Source: Astropecten irregularis (taxonomy: Eukaryota > Echinodermata > Asteroidea > Paxillosida > Astropectinidae). Taken from it: a stretch of DNA of 64,000 nt. Of this stretch, positions 55,096 to 64,000 are shown piece after piece (the first letter of the stretch is position 1; the number at the start of each line of letters is the position of its first letter). Location: NCBI GenBank assembly GCA_963971285.1, contig OZ020260.1, positions 11,194,798-11,258,797 on the forward strand, read 5' to 3'. The translations under genes were made by a program, and so were the position numbers. The notes beneath the pieces were generated by a model. It was not told where the DNA came from, made no database searches, and saw only the letters and a list, made by a program, of their open reading frames with translations.

Positions 55096-55930
55096 AAAGG
55101 TAATATCATACTTTTGTTTTTGTCAAAGAAGTACAGATTCATGGGCAAAAATATCAAGGAAGATAAAGTAACAGTCATCTGTGAAATTCCCAGTCCCATA
55201 TACGGTGCCCGCTTTTTGAGAAAACAGTGAAAAACGCCAACAGTATTTCTTAAAGGTTGAATGTAATCAAAACACATATTAAGTTAAATACAACTGTATT
55301 GTTATAAAACTCAACCTGGCTATCATTGTTTGTGCTAAAAAATATTGTATTCTAGAAAAAGGCGCTATTTTAGACACTAGTAATTTAGCACCCCACTTTT
55401 CGCGACGAAAAACCTTGCTTACGTCACATGCAGAACGCCACGCAGTATACTGTGGTGTGAGCCTATACTAGTTCTGTATGTGACGTCACACTCTATTGTT
55501 GCGTGGATCGGTTCCCAGGAGGGCTTTTTTAGGGGGCGGGGCATACATGTACTGATTTTGTAACTTGTTAGTCCAAATTTAGCACTTACATAAACATACA
55601 TTTATATAGTTATTAATTATGCATTAAGCAATCATTTTAAAGCTCTTTCACCCCTATACTAATTTGGATTACAGTAAACCTTTAAATCTTTCACCGTTAT
55701 TTGTTTATCAAAAAAATATCAAGGAAGATATAGTAACATTCATCTGTGAAAATTTCAGTCACATGCGGTGGGATCTTTAAAAGATCAAAAACAATTTTGG
55801 TCAGTGGTTTTACTCTTTTCTGGATAAATTCAGCATTTCAGACAGAAACATTTTAACGGTGTGTTTCCACTATCACCATCTTTATACCCTGTATTGTTGT
55901 AGGTACATTGTGAAGATTTCTGTTTATTAA
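55096..55930 (-). mobile_element. Family A TTAA element, copy 10, interrupted and rearranged
   Basis: The left part 55096-55249 (TTAAAGGTAATATCATACTT to CAGTATTTCT) continues after the insert at 55686 with ATCTTTCACCGTTATTTGTT, the expected next family A sequence. Then AATATCAAGGAAGATATAGT is seen a second time, showing an added partial duplication. The right end is eroded near 55930. Confidence 0.75.
55254..55681. mobile_element. Family C TTAA element nested in family A
   Basis: TTAA at 55250-55253 and 55682-55685. Ends AGGTTGAATGTAATC and GATTACAGTAAACCT are imperfect inverted repeats. It has no similarity to family A internally and no coding capacity. Confidence 0.85.
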
Positions 55931-57250
55931 ATATTAAATATTACACCACCAAAAGACTTTATGATCTAGGCGGACAATCCGTTTCTTTGAAGGAATTATT
56001 TTGTACGTCATCAGCGTATACTGAATAATGTTCATTTTGATATTTATTTGATGTAAATTTTTATATTTCGATGATTATTTTGTTGATACAATTAATAAAC
56101 TGCTGCAAACTGCATCAGTTAAAAATGACCTGAAATCTATAAATTGGTTGGAGTTTCCATCCTAGCAGGATCTTTCCAGATTATTTTGTTGGTTAGGTTG
56201 TGTTCGTTCGTCTGTCTGTCCGTCGTTTGTTTATTTGTTTGTGTTACTAAGGACAACAAGAGCAAGGCAAGCTTTAGTGGCGTACCTATAGGAAAACGGT
56301 GCCCGGGCAAACGCTTAAACTGAGCCCCTGTATAATTCCAACTTCTGATGCCAATGAAAACAAAATCAGACAATTTGAAATTGGAACTTTTCTTTCTCTG
56401 ATCATTCGATCGTTTTCCAAAAACTTTAACTGTAGGCTACAACTACTCTTTTTCCGTTTTTGTGCCCTTAAAAAGTGGCCCCAAGGCATGTGCCCCCTCC
56501 TCCTGCATGCAAGGTTATGAAAGTGAATTTTTGAGTTTGAAAGCTCAGACCCAATCAAGGAAGGGCTAAAATATCTCCACTGTGTTGCCACACCCATTGA
56601 AATAAGGCCACAACACAATAAGCCGTAATCCCTCCCACAATGTCATCCTAGCCCCTCCCCCATTTGCCCCCATGCTCAACTCATCACATCATACAGCTCC
56701 CTTCATTAATTGCATATGAACGCTCGCCGACTTTTTCGTATCAAATATCTCAAAACTGTCGACAATTTGCAACCCCAACCCTTTTCAGCTGTTCCAAAAA
56801 ATGACACCAAATTTCACCTATCTGTTAACCCAATCTGACATTCGATACGGTATTTGTATTACAGTAACCCAAACCGCACCTATAAATCGAACACAAGACT
56901 GCCACAGTCAACAAAGGAAATATTTTTATGTTTAGTTCAGAGATATTTGGTTTACAATATTAATTGCAGGTACGGTATTGGGCTTCTTAAGCTATACGCA
57001 TTATGATAAATTCATTCATTCTCCTATATGCAGAATTACTGAATGAGAGATGGATGTACAATATCAGTGACATAGAAACCCAACCACACCATATAAATCG
57101 AACACTTATGATACTGGCGGATAATATAGGTATATATTTTATGCTTTGTTTACAGATAATATACGTTTGGGGGATCTCAGCTTCATAATAACGAATCAGA
57201 ATCACCAACATGCGACGTAAAGTAAATTTATTATTGTTTGTTTTAAGGAT
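55931..57250. other. No recognisable gene
   Basis: AT-rich. Open frames at 56137-56618 and 56987-57211 carry no recognised domain. Confidence 0.5.
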
Positions 57251-57254
57251 TCAA

Positions 57255-57300
57255 AAAAGAAGACTAATCGGGGAAACGTTTCGAAACGTCCATTGATTAT
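57255..57300 (+). mobile_element. Retroelement-end fragment with GAAACGTC motif
   Basis: GAAGACTAATCGGGGAAACG followed by TTTCGAAACGTCC, the same arrangement as 33411-33455. Only this short segment is recognisable. Confidence 0.35.
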
Positions 57301-57413
57301 AGTTAAAGAAACCAGGCAATAATGGTACTATCAGATTAGGAAGAACCGCTTGCAGGCGAACCTAATAATATACCTCCCATCCAACTATACTATACATGGT
57401 CGACGTTGCTCAA

Positions 57414-57772
57414 AGGTAAAATACATAATTAGTTAAGGTCACAGAACAGCACCCGCACTTTGTCTGATCAAATATGTACATTAATGATAGACGTGAAAGA
57501 TTTGAGCTCAATCGGACATCTGAGTTACGAGAAAATAGCGAAAACCCGACTAAATTGTTCTTATAAAACATAAAGAATGGTTTTGATCTTACCCCGAGAT
57601 CAAAACTGTTTTCGGTATTTGTTTGACTAATTTCTGGATAAATACACCATTTCAGGCGGAAATATTTGAACGGTTATATGTTTCTACCAGCATCATCTTC
57701 ATACTAAAGTTACACGTTTAATAATCTGTGAACATTTCTATTTGGGTGTGCTTCAAATCCTGTAATGTACCT
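57414..57772 (-). mobile_element. Subfamily B TTAA element, copy 4
   Basis: AGGTAAAATACATAATTAGT to CCTGTAATGTACCTT followed by TTAA (57773-57776); the left flank is TCAA. It contains GAGCTCAATCGGACATCTGA and GATCAAAACTGTTTTCGG. Confidence 0.85.
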
Positions 57773-57975
57773 TTAACGTCGATATTCATTACCACTGAGC
57801 TATTTCCCCGAAGTAGGTTGCTAACGTATAAACTGATGTATGAATATTGAAGAGAAGTCAGAAGTGTCGGTATATGACCATGATTTCACACTGCATTTGT
57901 TCAGATAGTTTCTTGTTATATGTTCGCGAGCATCATTTTGCTTCACAATTATTACCGAGACTAGGGGGGTTCCCG

Positions 57976-58221
57976 GGGTTTACGAAACGGCGGCTTAGGC
58001 TCAGGCTTAGGCTCAGGCTCAGGCTGAAAATATATATAGGTTGTGCGTGGTTTTCGTTAGAGCTGAAGCTCTGTTTTCCTTTTCAATCCAGATAATTTAC
58101 TTCCGAACCGCAGCCAAAAGCCTCTATTTTGTTACCAGTTATTTTGGAATAGAATCACGAAATGGAGCTGGAGCCTGAGCCTTAGCCTGAGCAAGAGCCG
58201 AAGCAACCGTTCCGTAAACCC
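57976..58221. mobile_element. GGCTCN-type foldback element, copy 4
   Basis: Left GGGTTTACGAAACGGCGGCT, right GCAACCGTTCCGTAAACCC, with inner GGCTTAGGCTCAGGCTCA and GAGCCTGAGCCTTAGCCTGA runs. The body has ACTTCCGAACCGCAGCCAAA. Confidence 0.88.
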
Positions 58222-59377
58222 TAATGACGCGGGGAAGTGGCACCAGTCTGTTCTCATTGGATGGCCGATGGTCCACGCGCTTCATGGTTGGTTGAAATTC
58301 CCATTCACACTGCCCTCAATGCCTAACGTTCAAAGTTTCCAGGATCCAACGCCATTATTAGTTGATCCTGAAACATTCAGATGAATGCATGCAGCTCTTC
58401 CCGTTTCATCATCAAGGTAAATTATACAATCTCCTTTTCTGCAAGACTCTCCAATACTATCAGTGATAGGAGGTAAGCGCCTTTAAGAGGGTGACTCCTA
58501 TCGTAAACAATCTCTTTAAGATCAGGCCTTGAGCAAGGCACATGTATCACAATTCTTCACCTATCAATTCCGAACCTCCACAAAAAAAGACCACAAAAAA
58601 AATGTGTAAATAGCCTCATTTCCTGTCAGCTCTCGGCATGAAAAATCAAGTTATTCCTGTCACGGTCCGGTATCAACCATTCCCCCCGACGGGAGACCGG
58701 ACCCTGCCGTACACCCGGCCCGCAGATGACGGTTTGGCTCAGCCGGGGAGACGACCGGAGAATCGCCAATGAGGGGAGTCTCACCCCACCGGCATACTGA
58801 TGAGCCGGGACCCGGGCAGCTTGGAGGATGGGAAGGCAGATGGCAAGAGGAGCATGCTCCCGTGAGGATTGAAAGAAGAAGGAAGAAGAGGAAGAATATG
58901 CGATGGGCTCACATCGCTTCACAACTGTTGTTGCATTCTGAATAACACAAACAGAACGAGGCATTGGGGCTGAACCATGCAACCACCGTGAATGCCCTAA
59001 CACTACAGCCAGCTCACCAGGTTTACTCACACTATTATGACTAATTCAATTCATTGAATTTCCCTCTGCAAACATCTGTAACAACTCCTTAATTATTCAA
59101 TAAATACTCAAGGTTAAGAAAAATACAGTAGCAGTTCACCAAACAATCCGTTTAAAAACAAAATTTGTAATTTATTTTCTGATACATTTACGTCACCTCA
59201 ATCCTTGTTCAACGAAAGCTTAATTTTATTTCATTAATACCTGCAATATTTTGTAATATTTGGTACTTGTTTGGTAACATTAATTGGACACCTCCGTAAA
59301 AAAAAATTAATACAGAAAATAATAAAGAAATACATGAAAAATGAATATATAACAAATAAATACTTAAATACATAAAT
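58222..59377. other. No recognisable gene
   Basis: A GC-richer segment at 58660-58850 gives overlapping open frames without domains or splice support. Confidence 0.5.
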
Positions 59378-59886
59378 AACTCGATGCCTAAATTCCCCAA
59401 TACCTTAATACCTCAATACTTCAATACCTCAATACTACCTCAATACCTCAATACTACCTCAATACCTCAATACCTCAATACTTCAATACCTCAATACTTC
59501 CGATACCTCAATATCTCAATACTACCTCAATACTTCAATACCTTAATACCTCAATACTACCTCAATACTACCTCAATACCTCAATACATTAATACCTCAA
59601 TATCGCAATATCTCAATACAACCTCAATACCTCAATACTTCAATACATTAATACCTTAATACCTCAATACCTCAATACTTCAATACCTCAATACCTCAAT
59701 ACTACCTCAATACCTCAATACATATAATACCTCAATATCTCAATACCTCAAAACCTCGATATACTCCAATACCTCAATACATATAGGCCCCCTACTTCAA
59801 TACCTCAAAACATCAATACATCCATACTTTAATACCTGAATACCCCAATACTTCAAGATCTCAATATCTCAATACCTCAATACCAA
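59378..59886. repeat. 8-bp AATACCTC satellite-like array
   Basis: Units AATACCTC, AATACTTC, AATACTAC and AATATCTC in tandem for about 500 bp. Open frames across it are artefacts. Confidence 0.92.
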
Positions 59887-61040
59887 ATAACTTTTAAAAA
59901 AATAAACCAAAACAAAAGAAAGGAAAATTAAATTAATACATAAATTGATTAATAAATTGAAAGGTCAATAAATGAGAGGGAAATGAAACTATTCAACATG
60001 GCCTGCAGTTGGGCAACAGACAGAGTAAGCCAGCCACTAACATAATTGACAAAAATGAGAAAGAAACGAAAAAAAAAAGAACGAAAATTTATAATCGTAT
60101 CAAAACAGATTAGCAATGAAATATTTAGACCGAGTATAAATCTTCCCTTATAGAAGAGAGGCCCAGGTGTAGACTAGACGTGGGGAGATATAGACGCGAA
60201 TTGTATCCGGATGATCTTTATGAGGTTAGCGTGTCTTGATCGTCCCTGACACCCAACTTATTACCGGGAAGTTTGCCGACACATCTGCAAAGCCGGTTCG
60301 CCTTTGCGCCGTTGACTCCACCATCAATCATGGCAATCCCTGGAGAGGGCCCCCGGGGGCTAGTTTTCACAACTACGGGGCCGTACACCGGGTGAAATCT
60401 TCCCTCTATCATCTCTTTTTTGAATTGCCCGAGAGCGGACCGCGCGCTAACCTGCCGGTGGATGGGCACTGACTGACAAACCCCGTATAGTCCAGGAGCG
60501 AGCATGCAGTGGCAAAAAAGATGAGCCGACACGACAAACAGACGAGCCACTCCTCCGGGTAAATTTACTCTAACATGTATCCGTATTATGACACCGCAGC
60601 TTGCAGGGATGTCACTTCCAATTCTCCTTGTTTCTCGACTTTCTGGGCCAGCGATGGGGGTCAATTTTTAAACGGATGGGGGTGTTGGAGGATGTATTTA
60701 CACACGGGATAGATAGCGTGGGGGGAAAGGACGGTAGAGTTCTGCCTCGATGAATCCATTCAGGATATAGATTAAAAGGATATAAATGAGGTGAAGTTTC
60801 ATCGGAGAGCTAGGGAGGCTATTTTAATTGGCTTATTATCGAACAGGCAAACTCCTATACGGGATCAATTCTCATGCACTGTTTGTCGGGAATATTTGGT
60901 TTCTCATAATGTAAATGGCATAAATGTGACGATCCTGCTGCTCAGTTATTGCCTTGCTCGCATTCAACTACATTTAACATCTACCGAGCTGCAATTGAAA
61001 TGTTCTGTGACACTCTTTTAAATTAGGTTGGCAATCAGGC
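59887..61040. other. No recognisable gene; GC-richer block 60230-60670
   Basis: The block 60230-60670 stands out from the AT-rich background and is open on the minus strand for 148 codons. The peptide shows no domain I recognise, so it may be a conserved non-coding element or chance. Confidence 0.45.
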
Positions 61041-61044
61041 TTAA

Positions 61045-61415
61045 AGGGCATGTACAACATTGGTATAACAAACCAAAACAGAAATGCTCACAGATTTACG
61101 TATAACTTACAGGGTATGAAGACGGTAATGGTAGAAACATACTGTAAAATTGTTTCTGCCTGAAATGCTTTATTTATCCACAAAATAGTAATAATTATCA
61201 ACCACCGAAACATATTTGATCTTGGCAAGATAAAACAATGAGACAGCTATTCCCACACAATAATATTTGGCATAACCAATGCGACGGTTTTCTACTGTTT
61301 CCAATGATCAATTGAGCTGAAAACTCCACAGGTTTGTTCTTATTCCATGACAAATCAAATTATGATCAGCCTGAATCTGCTCCGTCACCTTTACCAATAT
61401 TGTATACATGTCCCT
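61045..61415 (+). mobile_element. TTAA element, A/B-related third subfamily
   Basis: The left end follows TTAA (61041-61044) as AGGGCATGTACAACATTGGT; the right end is ACCAATATTGTATACATGTC then CCT. The left half is like family A (CAGATTTACGTATAACTTAC), the right half like subfamily B (ATTGAGCTGAAAACTCCACA). The right TTAA is absent. Confidence 0.75.
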
Positions 61416-61847
61416 GAAGCCGAACCCTGATAAGAAAGCAACCTGACTTTAAGCAAACTGTGTGTCCCACGCAGTAGTACAAGGAAGAGATTGGGGGTGG
61501 GGTGTGACTGAGACTTTTGCAGTCGCGCATGCGTAATTAGTTCCCTCACGACGATCATCTCGAATTGGCCAATCAGTGTGGCCAAACCTCCCAGCCAGGA
61601 TTGTAAACGAAAACATGCAGCGTGCTCCATGATTCAATGTGTAGGGAGGAGACCAAAGACCTCATCAACGGGAAACAGGTATCATTGAATGCACCCATGC
61701 AAGCAATTACCATGCAGACACGCCCAATGGGTATCTATCACGCTATTCAACATTTACAACGGGCCTGGCCTACTCATCAATGCAATTTCCATTGAATTTC
61801 TTTTTTTGTTTCTTGTTTTCCACCTCCCCTAAAAAATACAACCGATG
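61416..61847. other. No recognisable gene
   Basis: Short open frames on the minus strand without recognised domains. Confidence 0.5.
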
Positions 61848-62338
61848 GTCGATTTCACAAAGATTTGCGATTCGTCTTTTAGATGAGCTGTTCATGTTTC
61901 CATAGCAGCTAGTATATTGTGACATCACACTTTGCTTAGCAATTAAAGGTAATATACAGATTCATGGGCAAAAATATCAGGACAGATACAGTAACAGTCA
62001 TCTGTGAAAATTTCAGTCCCACACGGTACCCACTTTTTGAGAAAACAGTGAAAAACAGCCACAGTATTTCTTAAGTCTTTTCTCTTTTATTTTTGATCTT
62101 TTAAAAGATCAAACAGATTTTCGGTTGTTGTTTTACTGATTTCTGGATAAATACGCCATTTCAGGCGGAAACATTTTAACGGTATGTTTCTACCACCACC
62201 ATCTTCATACCCTGTAAGTTATACGTAAATCTGTGAACATTTCTGTTTTTGGTTTCTTACCAAAGTATGATACTACCTTTAAGATTGATACGCATGTTAC
62301 GATCTGTCTTAGTAGCCTTTCGTGAAATCGAGCCTGAC
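61848..62338. mobile_element. GATTTCAC-ended foldback carrying a nested family A copy
   Basis: Left ATGGTCGATTTCACAAAGAT, right CCTTTCGTGAAATCGAGCCT. The two parts (61848-61944 and 62281-62338) rejoin at a single TTAA if the insert is removed. Inner ends GATTCGTCTTTTAG and GTTACGATCTGTCTTAG suggest a relative of family D. Confidence 0.75.
61945..62280 (-). mobile_element. Family A TTAA element, copy 11 (nested)
   Basis: AATTAAAGGTAATATACAGA to CCAAAGTATGATACTACCTT followed by TAAG, with TTAA on both sides. The left terminus is shortened: the ATCATACTTTGG part is missing. The interior is otherwise close to consensus. Confidence 0.88.
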
Positions 62339-63233
62339 ACCAACTTTCAGCTCTTTTGATTCAATGGTCCTCGATATTTGTTGTTGCTTTCTCGCAGCAT
62401 CCATTATAAATCATACCGGCCAACCGCCCACACAGGCACACCACGATACAACCAGATGGTAAGCCTGTTGCTCGATTCGGATTCAGACGAAAATAATATG
62501 ATCGTAATCTTGTTATAAAAGAGGAAGGGTGAAGATATGAAAAATGAAAAAAATAAATCCGGCATTGACAAAAGATTGACAAGCGAAAGAATTGGACTGG
62601 ATTTCAGGCACTGCAACTGCATGCAGGGCTATAGGGCTGGGCCACTCAGTGCTCAATAAGCTAATTGCTTGAGTGTGTGAAAGGAGTATTGACTCAAATC
62701 CGATCAGTATAATGAACAATTCCACTCAGGCGAGAGGAACAAAAAATCAAAAAGACAGGAAAAAATAAAAAATAAAATAAACCTTGGGGAGAAAACACAA
62801 CAGGCATACAAAATAAAAATGACAGCAAGTAGGAGTGGAAAGCGTATATTAATTGCCATGGAATGGGTGAATGGATTGCCACTTAGCGCCATGGCAGTAA
62901 AAAATGACTGGATGGTCGTTACGACAAGACTATATTATATAGCGATGAGCAATTGTATTCATTCCTACCCTAGGGGGCTGCTTTAAGCCCCAAGGAGAGA
63001 ACAGAGTCGGTGCTTGATAAATCCAGGTGCGGAGCTGCGGTGGATTGGACCGGGGAAGGGGTAGACGGGGTGGGGTGATTTGGCCACCGTATCGTCGGAG
63101 CTCGTTTTTCACCACGAACAATAACTGTCAAGTCGCTGGCATCATTTGTTGTCAGTATTTTGAGGGGAATGGGTAAACAGGGTTTGACAGTTGGAAAAAT
63201 AATGGTGGTCATTGGCAATGATCTATACGGTCT
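62339..63233. other. No recognisable gene
   Basis: Short minus-strand open frames rich in Phe, Leu and Ser reflect A-rich + strand composition. No exon or repeat was assigned. Confidence 0.5.
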
Positions 63234-63260
63234 GCAAATTAGGCTTGCCCTTCACTGCAT
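63234..63260 (-). mobile_element. SINE type II tail fragment
   Basis: TGCAAATTAGGCTTGCCCTT then CACTG is the reverse complement of the tail seen at 3825-3850 and 53410-53435. Only the tail remains. Confidence 0.55.
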
Positions 63261-63307
63261 CAATATTCATGAGCTACGGTCTGATCCTACTTTCTTCGTA
63301 GTTTGAT

Positions 63308-63965
63308 TCTATGGTTTAATCTTCATGGTTTGATCCTCCCATCTCCATGGTTTGATCCCCCATCTCCATGGTTTGATCCGCCCATCTCCATGGTTTGATC
63401 CCTCATCTCCATGGTTTGCTCCGCCCATCTCCATGGTTTGATCCTCCATCTCCTTGGTTTGATCCTCCATCTCCATGGTTTGATCCGCCCATCTCCATGG
63501 TTTGATCCCTCATCTCCATGGTTTGCTCCGCCCATCTCCATGGTTTGATCCTCCATCTCCATGGTTTGATCCCCCAACTCCATGGTTTGATCCCCCATCT
63601 CCATGGTTTGATCCCCCAACTCCATGGTTTGATCCCCCATCTCCATGGTTTGATCCGTCCATCTCCATGGTTTGATCCGTCCATCGATCTCCATGGTTTG
63701 ATCCGTCCATCTCCATGGTTTGATCCCCCATCTCCATGGTTTGATCCTCCATCTCCATGGTTTGATCCCCCAACTCCATGGTTTGATCCGTCCATCTCCA
63801 TGGTTTAATCCTTATGGTTTGATCCCCCATCTCCATGGTTTGATCCCCCATCTCCATGGTTTGATCCGCCCATCTCCATGGTTTAATCCGCCCATCTTCA
63901 TGGTTTGTATCCATGTTCTCTACATGACTCAATAACTTCTACTCAACTTCATGCATGGTTTGATC
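63308..63965. repeat. 21-bp minisatellite CATCTCCATGGTTTGATCCCC
   Basis: About 30 tandem units of 21-22 bp with variation at the last bases (CCCC, CCGC, CCTC, CCGT) and occasional CTCATCTCC or CCAACTCC forms. It is open on both strands (heptads MEMGDQT and HGLIPHL), an artefact of the 21-bp period. The array decays near the window end. Confidence 0.92.
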
Positions 63966-64000
63966 ACACTGGACTATATTTCAGTCCCTTGATCTTTACA

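Noticed and set aside
60218..60664. 148-codon minus-strand open frame in a GC-richer block
   Set aside because: No recognised domain or trusted splice sites; kept only as a note on the block.
63308..63965. CRISPR-like regular array
   Set aside because: Units are contiguous 21-mers without spacers, in an intron-containing eukaryotic genome. The same applies to the arrays at 4.4, 6.9 and 59.4 kb.

Overview
The window is eukaryotic nuclear DNA from an animal. It is AT-rich, full of small foldback transposons, tRNA-derived SINEs and minisatellites, and contains one clearly recognisable gene with introns. I favour a marine deuterostome invertebrate, most likely an echinoderm. That rests on a GFI1-type protein with an N-terminal SNAG motif and six C2H2 fingers very close to the vertebrate form, and on the general repeat landscape. 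The species cannot be fixed from the sequence alone.

Main gene: a GFI1 (growth factor independence 1 / senseless family) transcriptional repressor on the + strand. Coding exons are 20645-20765, 24282-24560, 27835-28500 and 36982-37199. Joined, they give 1284 nt (427 codons plus stop). All three introns are phase 1 with canonical GT..AG ends. Exon 1 carries the SNAG repression motif at the extreme N-terminus, exon 2 a proline-rich linker, exon 3 a helical-looking segment and zinc fingers 1-4, and exon 4 fingers 5-6. A TATA-like box and initiator lie at 20383-20419, a CCAAT-containing upstream region at about 19600-19770, and a likely 3' UTR and poly(A) signal end near 38105.

Layout: 1-19.6 kb is gene-poor and holds SINEs, foldback elements, two related 21-bp minisatellites (4437-4990 and 6887-7590) and a CAAC-type repeat (8255-8885). 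19.6-38.1 kb is the gfi1 locus, whose introns carry several foldback elements, including a near-perfect 64-bp-arm hairpin in intron 3. 38-64 kb is again mostly repeats, with one candidate minus-strand coding exon (52718-52877) of unknown identity and two terminal tandem arrays (59378-59886 and 63308-63965).

Mobile DNA: the dominant element is a non-autonomous transposon of about 360 bp (family A, with sister subfamily B) present in about 16 copies. It has terminal repeats beginning AGGTAGTATCATACTTTGG and lies between TTAA target duplications. Nested insertions give relative ages: a second TTAA element sits inside a family A copy (55.1-55.9 kb), a family A copy sits inside another foldback (61.8-62.3 kb), and a SINE with an 11-bp target duplication sits inside a third element (53.1-53.5 kb). 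No autonomous transposase, reverse transcriptase, genuine tRNA, rRNA or CRISPR array was seen.
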